A model generated the notes under the pieces. That model ran no database searches and was not told the DNA's origin. It worked only from the letters and a program-made list of their open reading frames with translations. From NCBI GenBank assembly GCA_046292765.1, contig JBKBQA010000001.1, positions 186,001 through 250,000 of the forward strand: a stretch of 64,000 nt of DNA. The letters are read 5' to 3'. Below are positions 17,149 through 27,008 of this stretch, piece after piece. Within the stretch, counting starts at the first letter, position 1; every line of letters begins with the position of its first letter. The translations under genes were made by a program, and so were the position numbers. Source of the stretch: PGZG01 sp046292765 (GTDB taxonomy: Bacteria > Pseudomonadota > Gammaproteobacteria > Pseudomonadales > Alcanivoracaceae).

Positions 17149-20100
17149 ATGCATGCTGTTCGCCTAAATCCCGCTCGTGGTGATTGTCGCGTGTCTCGCT
17201 TGGTTGTAATTAAGGCATTTTTATCGCTTCTCCTGCTGGTCGCCTTCTGCAGAAGTGCAGTTGCGGAGAGTCGCTATCATGCTTGGGAGGTGCCGGGTGC
17301 GGGCGATCAGCCAAATATTGTCATAAAAGAGGTTAACTACACCCCTGTTGGGGATGTCATCATTCCTCGATATGAAGGTGAGGAGCACCATTTTTGCAGC
17401 GGATCAAATGGAGTTTATGTAAGTTGCCATTTGGGGAGCATTAGCAGGCTATTGACCTGGAAAAGATTGAATGTTCACTCGCAGGATATCAATCAGGATG
17501 GAGTCCTCGATTTTGTTCTTCAGGCTAATCGACCCGGCTCCGCCCATTACATCGTCTACAGCCGTTCATATGGAAGCGGCTATCAGGCGGCTCGCCTTCA
17601 CTTTGATGGCGCTGATTATTCTGGAAGTACGCTATCTAAAGATGCAAAGTTCGCTTTTACAGGTGGAAGTTCTGGTCCTGGAATGTCGCTTCATACAAGC
17701 AGTGGTCAAGTATTGGGCTTTGATTTTGTGCAAAATTCTGACGGCGATATCTCGGCTGGAAAGCTATATCGGCGGGATATTCCCAATGGCAAACAGGTAA
17801 GTGGTCGTTTGGTTAGCCCGACGTTGCCTGATGTTACAGGCTACACTATAGATATCAACGGTCGAGGAGGGTTGACGTCTTCCATTCCTCTCTCATTTCC
17901 TTCTGGCTTGAATGGGCAGAGCATAGACCTGCGCGTAGCATACTCGGGCGGTGCTGTTCCGGGCTCCATCGGTGCTGGTTGGGATTTCGTTGGCATTCCG
18001 GCGATAAAGCGTTGTGCTAGAAGTGCCGACGTCGAAATGAATCCGGATCTCGTTGGTGGGTATAGGTTTACCGATGAGCATAGTTTTGATTATGTTGACA
18101 CCGGCGTTAGAGATGTCTTCTGCGGGGAAGCCGGCAGGCTGGTAAAGTCTGTTGGGGGTGGAGGATTCGCAGGTACATACAGATATCACGCCTCGCCGGA
18201 TCGGTGGGTGGTGGCGTCCGTTGGCAATGTTAGGGAAATGCTCCCGGATGGTGTTTTTTATGAGTACACAGCGGGTGTGGTAAAAGATGGTGCAAATCCA
18301 GACAATGCCTCTTTTTCAAATACTTTATCCTGGGTTCCTAAAAGACGAGTAAATCGATTTGGAAATGTCGTTGATTTTTCCTATCTGAGGGTGGGGGCCG
18401 AAGTCAATGTCAAGACGATTCAGTATGACGACGTCGTGATCGAATTTCGTTATGAGAATGTCCCGACCATGATTCGCTTCCTCGGGGGCCATGCGGTGCC
18501 GGGCGACGGAAAAGGCGTAAAGATCACCCAGCAAAGTGGCATGTTGCTAACCAGCATCGAGGCGAGGGTCAGAGGAATCAAAGCCAAGGAGTACTACTTT
18601 GGTTATGCATTCGACCGATTCAGCATTCCCAGGCTTTCACATGTTCAGCAATGCGGAGCTGCCGATTTGGATGATGCCGAAAAATGTGGCATCCCGGTCC
18701 GATTCACATACTCCGGGCAGCATGATGATGTTGTGATCAGCGTGAGTGATAACTATGTTTCTATCCCTCTACATGACGACTCCAAGCTGAATGAGGCAAT
18801 AGAAATCGACTTCGATGGCGATGGTATTATAGATCTTCTGTCAGCGAGAACATCCTCCCCGACTGGCGCGACGACGGTCAGAATTGCCTACGCATCGGAT
18901 AATTATGGGCAGTCGCACGATCTTTCTTCGGCTCTGGGTGGTGGCACAAAGCATCTTTTTACGGCGATTGATCATGATATGGATGGTCAAGCCGGCTTTG
19001 TATTTCTTGCTCGCGGGCCAGACAAGACAGTAACCACATCACACAATACCCAGACTACGTCTGTTTACTTCAGCGCGTACCCGTCACTGACATATCAGCA
19101 GCAGCAAGGTCTAACCAATTGCCGTCAAACATCTGCTAATTACAGGGCTATCTATCCTGATCGGTGGTGGGTTTGCGATAAGACGACAACCTCAACAACA
19201 AGCGGAACATTCGCTACTTTTTCATGGAGGTACTACGATAGTGCTTCGGGGTTGAGGACTATCGTCAATGAAGCAATTTGCATTCTTCCTTCGGATGTAT
19301 CCGCATTTTTGAATGGTGGACTTGGAAGTTTTCGTCCTCGGGTGGTAAATGCTTTTGGTCAAGGTTGGAAGGATATTATTCTGCGTAGACAGTCCGTGGT
19401 GTCTGGCTGCGGTCATTCTGCGGGTAGTGGGATCTATAGTGGCGGGGCGTTCCAGCAGAAAGGAAGTGTTGCTGTTGCTGCTATGTACTCACATGAGGTT
19501 GATTTGAATGGTGATGGGCGTCCAGACCTGATTGCGGCTGATCAGGAGTTAGATCGTTGGAAGATAGTTCGGCACGCATTGTCTTCTGGCCAGAATCGGT
19601 ACCTTACATCCGCGGGAAATGGAGGCAGTGAGTACATTCCCGTTACTAGAACCATTCCTGTGGATATAAATGGAGATGGCAGGACAGATATGCTCACGGC
19701 AAGGCCCGATGCAGACGGAGTTCTTGCCTGGTTTGTTTATCTCAATAATGGTGTGGATTTTGAACCGCCCCATCGTATGTCCGCCGCCAACGATGTGGAT
19801 ATGGGCTTAACCCGGACACGTAAAGAAGACCTCAATGTTCGTGTATTCGATTACAATGGCTCCCCTTTTCCATCAATACTTCTGGCAACAAAAAATCAAA
19901 ACTATATTGTTTATGAAACGTACTTCGGAGCAGACGGGCTGCCCTACTTTAATGTAATTGATACCCGCATTACCGTTAGTGCTGATCTCGCGAATATCCG
20001 CATTTTGGATGTTACTGGAAATGGCATTCAAGATGTCGCTGAGTTCCATCAGGGAACTATTAGACTGATTGGCTTTGAAAAGCCTCTCCGAGGATTGCTG

Positions 20101-23100
20101 ACGCAGATCAGGCAGTCATGGCCTGATCGAGACCCTTCTCATACATCGACAAATATTTCTTGGACCAAGCCTGGCAATAACAGTGGCGTATATGTGCATG
20201 AAGTAATAGCGCCAAATAGTGAGAACGTTTCTCGCATTCATAGAGGGGCTCTTGTAGAGAGGATATCTCGTCCTTCATCGCATGATCAGCCGGTGGTAAC
20301 AAATTACGTTTACAAGACAGCAATTCTAAACAAGCATCAAAATCGCTTGCTCGGATTTGCTGAGATCCGATCTAGTACGCCAGCACTGAATGAGAAGCGC
20401 GTTGTCATGAATATTCTCTCTCCGTCAGATGCTGCAATACCGATGCTCGCTCCGAGAAGAGAGGAAAAGTACTTTTCTTCCGGTAATGGAGAGCGCTTGC
20501 TGAGTAGAGTGGACTACGGTCTTGTTCTATATAAGTACGAGACGTGTCTGTCCGGATGGCCACAGGCGATTGTCCCCCATTACTGGAACAATGGCGTCGG
20601 GACGCGACCATCTTGTGTGGTTTCTAGCCGAGAAACGCGGCCATTCCTCCGGTCTGTAGGAAGTCGGACTACTGAGTATGATAGCGCTGGCGTTGAATGG
20701 CGCTCTGTCAGCAGTGTCAGCCATTTTGATAGTCGAGGTACAACCATACGGCAAGTCGTCGAAACGGGAGTTGGGCCAGGTGCAGATAGTTGCGCCTCAT
20801 CCACAAGCTGTTTGGGTGTTACGGCCCTGCAGCATACGCAGGAGACGCTTGTTACTCCGTTGTATGTAGGGACTGATTTCTCAGGCCCCACTCTTTCGGT
20901 TCCAGCCCAGATTGAGTTGCGTTCGTTCTGGGCGCCATCGGCCATGCCTCAAGTGTCGGGGTTGCCACAGAATGTCAGCCAGAGTTCATTGCTTGGGCAG
21001 CGCAAAGAGATAACTGCCCATCAATGGACGATACAGGGCGCTTCCGCGAGCCAGTGGCGCCTTACGCTGAGTAAAACCACTAGCCTGAAGGGTACGGGCA
21101 GAGAGAGCGTAACGGATTTTTCTTACACGGGTACCGGAAGTAGTCTTCGGCAGTCTGGCTCGGTTCTGGGTAATGGAGTCTCTACGGCGACAATGTCGAG
21201 GCTTGCGGTGCCCAGGTCTGTTGCTGACGGGGGATGGGATGCTTACGGCTTCCCTACAACAACAACTTATGGTGATGCAAGTTCCACACTTACAGAGTCC
21301 TACCAGATCAATCGTCATTTTAACGGGCTAAACTATTCTCAGGATGAGAATGGACTCAGGACAGATTATGGTTATGGTTCCGATGGCGGGCTCACAAAAG
21401 TCACACATCCTGACGCTTCGCAAGACAGCGTTGCGTATGGGTTCTGTGGGTACGGTTGCCCACTCTATCCCGTAGCTGTTCGCTACGTTGACGAGTTGCT
21501 TGCCAGCGGCAAGGGTAGAACATCCTACTACGATTTGCTTGGTAGAGAGGTAGCCGTTCGGGAGGAGGGGTATCAGGGTACTTCCAGATGGACATACCGT
21601 GAGTACGACGATAAGGGAAGATTGATAGCCCAGTCGATGCCCTGTGTTGGTACGTCCTGCAGTGCCCCGGAGTATACAGTATGGGAGTACGACGACATTC
21701 AGGACGAGGTCGTCCAAATCAGGCCTGATGGTGGAACAACTCGTACTTATCGTCAGGGGATGGGCGGCGTTGGAGGGTACCAGCTAGTTGCCGTGGAGAG
21801 CGTTACGGCGGAGGCGCAGGCGGTAGGCAACGCGGCCATGATGCTCGGGAAAATCACGGTTTTCGACGTTCTTGGGAATACTGTCCGCGTAGTCGATCAC
21901 GGCCCGCAGGCCGCAGCCGAGACAGAGCTGGCTTATGATCCTTTCGGGAATCTGGTGTGGAGTCGTGTCGGCGGCCTCCAGGCATCTGTATTAGTTCGCG
22001 TATATGACGCGGCATCGAGTGTTATTCATGAGTATGATCCCAGTGCTGGCAGAACCAGCGTTGTCTGGAATATTGCCGGGGAGCTCGTGTCATCTACGCG
22101 CTGGGGGCTGTCTGGCGTGTCTGCCGGCGCCATTACCACCCATTACACTTACGATTCACTCGGCCGTCTTGCTCGGAAGCAGGTCGTTGGGGATCCTAGA
22201 GAGGCTCGTTGGTACTATGACGTGGACTCCAGTGGAGCCTCTTGCGGCAAGGGTTTCTTGTGCGAAATGTCCTTCTCCGATGGCTCCTTTGTCGAAGGCT
22301 ACTCGTGGTACCTGAGCCAGGGAGGTGCAGGTGCTGGCCGTATGCAGAGTCGTCATCGACACACGGGCGGTGGCAACTTTAATTTCTCTTACGCCTATAG
22401 TCATTTCGGCGCGATCGAAAATATCGTCTATCCGAACGGCAGGGTGCTCGAGCGCAACTACCAGAACGGGTACCTGATCTCCGTCGGAGAAGACGGTGTC
22501 GATTATTACACTGTTGGCGGGTACGGACAGTTTGACCGGCCAACAAGTGTGGGTCTCTCGGCGGTGGGCGCCCATCAGGCGTTTAGCTATGACCCACGCA
22601 GCGGACGATTGCTTGGTCATACGCTCACGACGGCGGGTTTCTCCCGGCACTATCATTATGGGTACGACTCCAAGGGTCGTATGCTGCGTAGAGAGCAGGT
22701 TACCGATCAGGGAGTGTTGGTTGGAGAGGCGCTGACCTCCAGAGAGCATTTCGGGTACGACGGTCTTGGCAGAGTTGTCGCGTCCGAGTTGGAAGTGACT
22801 TCGGGAGCCGACGGTGTCTTGATCGGCGCGGCATCTGCTAGCTATGGCTATGATGTCCTTGGGAATATTCTTGACTATCAAGGCGTCGGAAGCTCCTATG
22901 GCTATCAGTATCAGGCTGGCGAGTGTTCGCAGGGAGTGATGGCGCCGGGGCCGCATGCCCTGCGAAAGCGGGGAGATTCGCTCTACTGCTATGATCGTTT
23001 TGGCAACGTGACCCAGGCTGGAGTGCGGTCGTACCAATGGTCGGCATCTCATACGGCTCCCATAGCAATCTCGGAGGGGGCCCTTGCTGCAGCATTCGAC

Positions 23101-24336
23101 TATGGTCCGGATGGAAGCAAGATCTGGCAGAACATCACAAACGAAAGCGGTGCGACGCAAACCTGGTATGCCGGGGATGGGTATGAGGCGGCGGTGTCTG
23201 GCGAAAGCGCTGAGATACGCACGTACGTTGATGGTTTGCTGGTTCTGCAAGATGATTCGATCAAGCCCAGATACATAGTCTCGGATGCTCTGGGGAGCAC
23301 TTCCTTGATTATTACGCCTTCCGAAGCCGGAAGTTCGCAGCCATTCCAGATACTGGATGCTGCAGCTTATGATGCCTTTGGTATAAAGCGATCGGGAGAT
23401 TGGCTCGGCTCCTATGGTGGCATGCCTGAATCGGATCGGGGCTTTACTGGCCACGATGACCTGTCATCATTTGGTCTGATTCATATGAAGGGGCGAGTGT
23501 ACGATCCTGCCATTGGGCGTTTCTTGAGTCCGGATATTCTGATTCAGGATCACTTCAATGCTCAGAGTTACAACAGATACAGTTATGCGTGGAATAATCC
23601 GCTGGGCTATGTCGACCCAACCGGATATGCACTTGATCCTCTCAATGATTATGAGCTTGGGATGGCGTTGGCAGACCCGTTGTCGATGATGTTCCACAGA
23701 ACTTTTAACCACCCCCAGACCTTAACGTCATTGGATCTTGTTGATTTTTCGGTGGGTGCTTTTGGTGCAACATCTGGAGAGCTTGGGCAATTTGTGGTCT
23801 ATGGGGTTGGTGGCCTTGTATCACTTTTCTCAATTGACTACGCTGATGCAATCTTCGGATATGGGGATAATGTTGGGGGCTACTGGGCGCCGGAGAATCT
23901 TGACCAGGCTTATGGAAGCGGCGCTTCCGTTTTGGCAGTTTTCGGAGGCTTCGCTAAAGTAGGCAAAGATGCAGTTACTGGTCTTTATCGTGGCTTCTCA
24001 CCGGCCGTTGCAAACAAGCTACCGTCCAAGCTGTATCTATACACGGATGAGGCTACGGCGGCGCTAATCGAGAAGTCTCAATTGGGTCTGCCTGGGCGCG
24101 TCACATATTTGACCCCGAAAGGCGGACTAACACCGCTCCAGGCACAAATTGAATTGGCATTGCCACAGAATAACACGGCGGGCGCACTTTTTGAGATTTC
24201 TACCAAGGGCCTTAATCCATCGAAGGTGCTCCTCCAGCGCGATGTGACGGGAAATGTTTTTAATCGCGGCGGCGGTGGCTTTGAGATTTTATTCGATGGG
24301 CCGATTCCACTCGAATTCGTCACGAGGATTAAGTGA
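17149..24336 (+). CDS. Exported SpvB/FG-GAP/RHS-repeat protein with polymorphic toxin C-terminus
   Basis: A 2395-residue protein with a Sec signal peptide (hydrophobic core AFLSLLLLVAFC, cleavage near AVA/ES, about residue 40). Domains in order: an SpvB-like segment (about 225-290, SIPLSFPSGLNG then VAYSGGAVPGSIGAGW); FG-GAP/VCBS-type Asp loops (DFDGDG about 552, DLNGDG about 784, DINGDG about 839); YD/RHS repeats (about 1385-2090); the RHS core RVYDPAIGRFLSPD (about 2116) and the boundary motif PLGYVDPTG (about 2150). After this comes a hydrophobic linker and a tip domain (about 2295-2395) starting LYLYTDEATAALI and ending GGGGFEILFDGPIPLEF, tentatively ADP-ribosyltransferase-like. The layout matches a fused Tc-toxin B/C cocoon. 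A GTG at 17191 is an alternative start. A putative immunity gene overlaps the stop. Confidence 0.88.
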   Translation: MHAVRLNPARGDCRVSRLVVIKAFLSLLLLVAFCRSAVAESRYHAWEVPGAGDQPNIVIKEVNYTPVGDVIIPRYEGEEHHFCSGSNGVYVSCHLGSISRLLTWKRLNVHSQDINQDGVLDFVLQANRPGSAHYIVYSRSYGSGYQAARLHFDGADYSGSTLSKDAKFAFTGGSSGPGMSLHTSSGQVLGFDFVQNSDGDISAGKLYRRDIPNGKQVSGRLVSPTLPDVTGYTIDINGRGGLTSSIPLSFPSGLNGQSIDLRVAYSGGAVPGSIGAGWDFVGIPAIKRCARSADVEMNPDLVGGYRFTDEHSFDYVDTGVRDVFCGEAGRLVKSVGGGGFAGTYRYHASPDRWVVASVGNVREMLPDGVFYEYTAGVVKDGANPDNASFSNTLSWVPKRRVNRFGNVVDFSYLRVGAEVNVKTIQYDDVVIEFRYENVPTMIRFLGGHAVPGDGKGVKITQQSGMLLTSIEARVRGIKAKEYYFGYAFDRFSIPRLSHVQQCGAADLDDAEKCGIPVRFTYSGQHDDVVISVSDNYVSIPLHDDSKLNEAIEIDFDGDGIIDLLSARTSSPTGATTVRIAYASDNYGQSHDLSSALGGGTKHLFTAIDHDMDGQAGFVFLARGPDKTVTTSHNTQTTSVYFSAYPSLTYQQQQGLTNCRQTSANYRAIYPDRWWVCDKTTTSTTSGTFATFSWRYYDSASGLRTIVNEAICILPSDVSAFLNGGLGSFRPRVVNAFGQGWKDIILRRQSVVSGCGHSAGSGIYSGGAFQQKGSVAVAAMYSHEVDLNGDGRPDLIAADQELDRWKIVRHALSSGQNRYLTSAGNGGSEYIPVTRTIPVDINGDGRTDMLTARPDADGVLAWFVYLNNGVDFEPPHRMSAANDVDMGLTRTRKEDLNVRVFDYNGSPFPSILLATKNQNYIVYETYFGADGLPYFNVIDTRITVSADLANIRILDVTGNGIQDVAEFHQGTIRLIGFEKPLRGLLTQIRQSWPDRDPSHTSTNISWTKPGNNSGVYVHEVIAPNSENVSRIHRGALVERISRPSSHDQPVVTNYVYKTAILNKHQNRLLGFAEIRSSTPALNEKRVVMNILSPSDAAIPMLAPRREEKYFSSGNGERLLSRVDYGLVLYKYETCLSGWPQAIVPHYWNNGVGTRPSCVVSSRETRPFLRSVGSRTTEYDSAGVEWRSVSSVSHFDSRGTTIRQVVETGVGPGADSCASSTSCLGVTALQHTQETLVTPLYVGTDFSGPTLSVPAQIELRSFWAPSAMPQVSGLPQNVSQSSLLGQRKEITAHQWTIQGASASQWRLTLSKTTSLKGTGRESVTDFSYTGTGSSLRQSGSVLGNGVSTATMSRLAVPRSVADGGWDAYGFPTTTTYGDASSTLTESYQINRHFNGLNYSQDENGLRTDYGYGSDGGLTKVTHPDASQDSVAYGFCGYGCPLYPVAVRYVDELLASGKGRTSYYDLLGREVAVREEGYQGTSRWTYREYDDKGRLIAQSMPCVGTSCSAPEYTVWEYDDIQDEVVQIRPDGGTTRTYRQGMGGVGGYQLVAVESVTAEAQAVGNAAMMLGKITVFDVLGNTVRVVDHGPQAAAETELAYDPFGNLVWSRVGGLQASVLVRVYDAASSVIHEYDPSAGRTSVVWNIAGELVSSTRWGLSGVSAGAITTHYTYDSLGRLARKQVVGDPREARWYYDVDSSGASCGKGFLCEMSFSDGSFVEGYSWYLSQGGAGAGRMQSRHRHTGGGNFNFSYAYSHFGAIENIVYPNGRVLERNYQNGYLISVGEDGVDYYTVGGYGQFDRPTSVGLSAVGAHQAFSYDPRSGRLLGHTLTTAGFSRHYHYGYDSKGRMLRREQVTDQGVLVGEALTSREHFGYDGLGRVVASELEVTSGADGVLIGAASASYGYDVLGNILDYQGVGSSYGYQYQAGECSQGVMAPGPHALRKRGDSLYCYDRFGNVTQAGVRSYQWSASHTAPIAISEGALAAAFDYGPDGSKIWQNITNESGATQTWYAGDGYEAAVSGESAEIRTYVDGLLVLQDDSIKPRYIVSDALGSTSLIITPSEAGSSQPFQILDAAAYDAFGIKRSGDWLGSYGGMPESDRGFTGHDDLSSFGLIHMKGRVYDPAIGRFLSPDILIQDHFNAQSYNRYSYAWNNPLGYVDPTGYALDPLNDYELGMALADPLSMMFHRTFNHPQTLTSLDLVDFSVGAFGATSGELGQFVVYGVGGLVSLFSIDYADAIFGYGDNVGGYWAPENLDQAYGSGASVLAVFGGFAKVGKDAVTGLYRGFSPAVANKLPSKLYLYTDEATAALIEKSQLGLPGRVTYLTPKGGLTPLQAQIELALPQNNTAGALFEISTKGLNPSKVLLQRDVTGNVFNRGGGGFEILFDGPIPLEFVTRIK

Positions 24337-25034
24337 TGGATAAGGAGACGCTGGTTCTGCAGCTAAGAAAGATGGACCTTGAGCACGCCACTGATGGCGA
24401 TGGAGGATATGCGCTGGTACGTGCCGTGCTGACATTATCCGACTCTCTTGATGATGAGAGTCGTCGGTGTTTATGGGATGTACTCACGGATCTTGTGATG
24501 CGGCGTGATAAAACCCTTTGGGGCGTGGCTCTTGAAGTTATGATTCAGAAGAATCAGGGGGGAGAGAGGCTTCTCATTGCTCTGTCTTCTGGCGTAGAAG
24601 ATGCGGAATGGAGGGATCAGATTGTTTTGGGGCTGTTGCGTCTCGCATGGCAGCCTGCGACCACTTATTGCGCGAAATATATCGGAAGAGCGTTAAGCAA
24701 TGGGCGCCGCACGGTCCTGCCACTTCTTGCTGCATTGAGTCGGGTAAATATCAAAATGTGTGTGGACATGGCGTCATCGTATTTCGCAGGCGCCTTGATA
24801 CAAGAGGGCGGAAGTGAAGTTCATCGTGGGTATATCCCTGCGTTTGTCCGGAATTTCCTTGAAGTAGATAAGAGTATTTTTCGGGATCTGATTGAAAGAA
24901 CCTCAAGACAGAATGCTGTGGCGGGAGAGAAGCTACGAACGTTGTTTGACGGCTGCTTGTCTCTGCCAGCGTATTCAAGAGAATACGGGGTAGAGGTTAT
25001 TGCTGCGCTGCGTGGTGAAATCAACGACGCATAG
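24336..25034 (+). CDS. Putative immunity protein for the RHS toxin tip
   Basis: A 232-residue, apparently all-helical cytoplasmic protein with HEAT-like rhythm (ALVRAVLTLSDSLDDESRRC, LIALSSGVEDAEWRDQIVLG) and no signal peptide. It is not a family I recognise. The ATG at 24336 overlaps the RHS stop (TGATG) and has the ribosome site GAGGA at 24324-24328. This tight coupling immediately after a polymorphic toxin tip is the usual position of the cognate immunity gene, which is the basis for the call. The DNA is A/T-rich like the toxin gene. Confidence 0.6.
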   Translation: MDKETLVLQLRKMDLEHATDGDGGYALVRAVLTLSDSLDDESRRCLWDVLTDLVMRRDKTLWGVALEVMIQKNQGGERLLIALSSGVEDAEWRDQIVLGLLRLAWQPATTYCAKYIGRALSNGRRTVLPLLAALSRVNIKMCVDMASSYFAGALIQEGGSEVHRGYIPAFVRNFLEVDKSIFRDLIERTSRQNAVAGEKLRTLFDGCLSLPAYSREYGVEVIAALRGEINDA

Positions 25035-25287
25035 TTGTTGCAAATGGAGCAGCGGATACAACTAGGGTCGGACGCTGGATGAGTGAGACGGAGTTCAATC
25101 TCATGAATCAAACCGGCCGTGTCGTAGAGGGTGCCGGTGGTCGAACTTACGTTGTTAATCCAGCGAACCCAGGCGCGTTCACGGGGGCTGGACGAGGCTC
25201 GTCGATCTATGCGGAATTTAATGTACCAACTAACGTTCTGAAGCCCGGGAGTAAGCCTGAGTGGTCCGTTATTCCTAGCCCAAATGT
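25035..25287 (+). pseudogene. Orphan RHS C-terminal toxin tip, cut by IS66
   Basis: An open frame with a canonical start at 25079 (MSETEFNLMNQTGRVVEGAG) that remains open further upstream (reading ...GAADTTRVGRW before it). The product contains GGRTYVVNPANPGAF, SSIYAEFNVPTNVLKPGSKP and EWSVIP. I recall similar text in C-terminal toxin tips of the TreTu type, a comparison from memory. There is no RHS core in front of it. The apparent stop TAA at 25289-25291 lies inside the IS66 end (GTAAGCG...), so the last residues of the tip have been removed by the insertion. It is best read as a displaced, inactivated toxin module. Confidence 0.55.
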
Positions 25288-25369
25288 GTAAGCGCCAATC
25301 CAACCCCACCCTGCCACGCCTCTCCGTCTTTCGCTAGCCTCGCGGTTTTCCATATTCGCGAGGTGAACG

Positions 25370-25705
25370 ATGAGCAAGAAATACGACTGGCCTGTCTTGA
25401 TTGCCGCTCAGGTGGAGAGCGGTCTGACTCAAGCAGAGTTTTGCCTGTTGGAGCGCTCGCAGTTTGATCCTGCACTGTTCGTGTTCTGCAACCAGCGGCG
25501 TAATCAGCTGAAGGTGCTGTACTGGGATGCCACCGGTTTTGCCTTGTGGCAGAAGCGACTGGAGCGGGACACATTCAAGTGGCCGCGCCGGCATGCCGAT
25601 GACGTTCTGGTGCTGGATCACGAGCAATGGAGCTGGTTGCTGCGCGGCTTTGATATTGCTCAAATCAAACCGCATAAAGCGCTATTTTTTGACGCGGCAA
25701 GCTGA
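25370..25705 (+). pseudogene. tnpA'-'tnpB deletion fusion (IS66 element 1)
   Basis: The 111-residue frame joins two IS66 accessory proteins. The first about 26 residues (MSKKYDWPVLIAAQVESGLT) look like the N-terminus of TnpA. From about residue 34 on (LFVFCNQRRNQLKVLYWDAT, FALWQKRLERDTF, WSWLLRGFD) it is the C-terminal two-thirds of TnpB (PF05717). The DNA-binding part of TnpA and the start of TnpB are missing, so an in-frame internal deletion is inferred. Compare the intact pair at 27009-27653. It is unlikely to function. Confidence 0.75.
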
Positions 25706-25714
25706 GCATTTCGG

Positions 25715-25730
25715 TATAATCCGCTGCATG
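25715..25730 (+). promoter_or_regulatory. TATAAT box 7 bases before tnpC start (element 1)
   Basis: A consensus -10 hexamer TATAAT at 25715-25720 is followed by CCGCTGC and the tnpC ATG. Transcription starting at the usual distance would begin at or near the ATG, giving a leaderless message. The same arrangement occurs in element 2. Confidence 0.5.
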
Positions 25731-26930
25731 AAAAGTGCTGCGGAATTACAAGAAGAAAATGCGCAACTGAAAGCGCAGCTTCTTCAAAAAAACGACTACA
25801 TCCTTCAGCTGGAACAGTGGCTCAAGCACCTGCGCAGCAAACCCTTCACGCCCTCCAGCGAAAAAGCTGCACCTGCCCAGCAAGCTCTGTTTAACGAAGC
25901 GGAAGAGATCGACGCTGAAGAAAACACAGCAGGCAACGATGGTGCAGTCGAAACGATTGCAGTTGCCACGCATCAGCGCAAGGCTCGCCCCCGCGTCAGC
26001 CTGCCTGAGCACCTTCCCCGTGAAGAGGTGATCCATGATCTGCCCGAGGCGGAGAAAATCTGCCCGCACGACGGCAGTGCGCTTGAACTGATCGGCAGCG
26101 ACGACAGCGAGCAACTGGAGTTCATCCCGGCGCAACTGAAAGTCCTGCTGCACAAGCGGCTGAAGTATGCCTGCCGGTGCTGCAAGCAGCATCTGGCCAC
26201 CGCCGCCAAGCCGAAACAACCGATTGAAAAGAGTCTGGCAGGCCCCGGTCTGCTGGCTGCCATTGCCACCCAGAAATACTGTGACGCCTTGCCGCTGTAC
26301 CGGCAGAGCGAACTGTTCAAGCGCATGGGTATCGCGCTGGACCGCACTAACCTGGCCAACTGGATGATCAAATGCGGCGCGTTGACGCAACCGCTGATCA
26401 ACCTGTTACATGAAAAATTACTCGAACAGCCGGTGATCCACATGGACGAGACCTCGGTGCAGGTACTGAACGAGCCGGGCAAGACGGCGCAGAGCCAGAG
26501 TTACATGTGGGTGCAGGCCAGCAGTGGTGAGCAGCCTGTGCGGCTGTTCCATTACGCGTCGACACGCGCACAGGCGGTACCGCTGGAACGTCTGACTGAG
26601 CAAACACAAGCAATCATGACCGATGGCTATGAAGGCTATGGTAAAGCCTGCGATGACTACCAGATCACCCGACTGGGTTGCTGGGCGCATGCCAGACGGA
26701 AATTCGCCGACGCCCAAAAGCTGCAACCGAAAGGCAAGACTGGCAAGGCCGATCAGGCCCTGACGTTTATCCAGAAGCTGTACCGGATTGAGGCGGAGAT
26801 GAAAGACCAGCCGCCGAATGAGCGACACAACGTTCGCCAACAACAGGCCAGGCCGGTCATCGACAAGCTGCATGACTGGCTGCAAAAAGGCCTGCCCAAT
26901 GTGCCGCCGCACAGTGTGCTGGGCAAGTAA
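25728..26930 (+). pseudogene. IS66 TnpC transposase, C-terminally truncated (element 1)
   Basis: About 400 residues of an IS66 transposase that normally exceeds 500. An N-terminal coiled coil (MKSAAELQEENAQLKAQLLQ) is followed by a Cys zinc-ribbon-like region (YACRCCKQH) and the DDE core. The first Asp (IHMDETSVQV) and second Asp (MTDGYEGYG) are present. The final segment with the catalytic Glu (NNxxE-type) is absent. The frame ends at a TAA supplied by the inserted second element just after SVLGK. The ATG at 25728 is used; the open frame upstream belongs to the tnpB region. It is non-functional as a transposase. Confidence 0.85.
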
Positions 26931-27008
26931 GCGTTCATTCCAGCACGTTCTGCCCGGCCTGGATATCGCGCGATAGCATAGCCTCTCATTCATTGAGGAG
27001 GCACGGCC

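Larger units (their letters stand above)
25288..26926 (+). mobile_element. IS66-family element 1, internally deleted and 3'-truncated
   Basis: The left end GTAAGCGCCAATCC at 25288 is the typical IS66 terminus. Inside are a fused remnant of tnpA and tnpB (25370-25705) and a tnpC lacking its C-terminal third (25728-26930). The right end is missing: the sequence stops exactly where a second IS66 element begins at 26927. Confidence 0.8.

Noticed and set aside
22156..23454. Minus-strand open frame of 432 codons inside the RHS gene
   Set aside because: It is antisense to strongly conserved YD repeats and the RHS core, and has no recognisable domain or start region.
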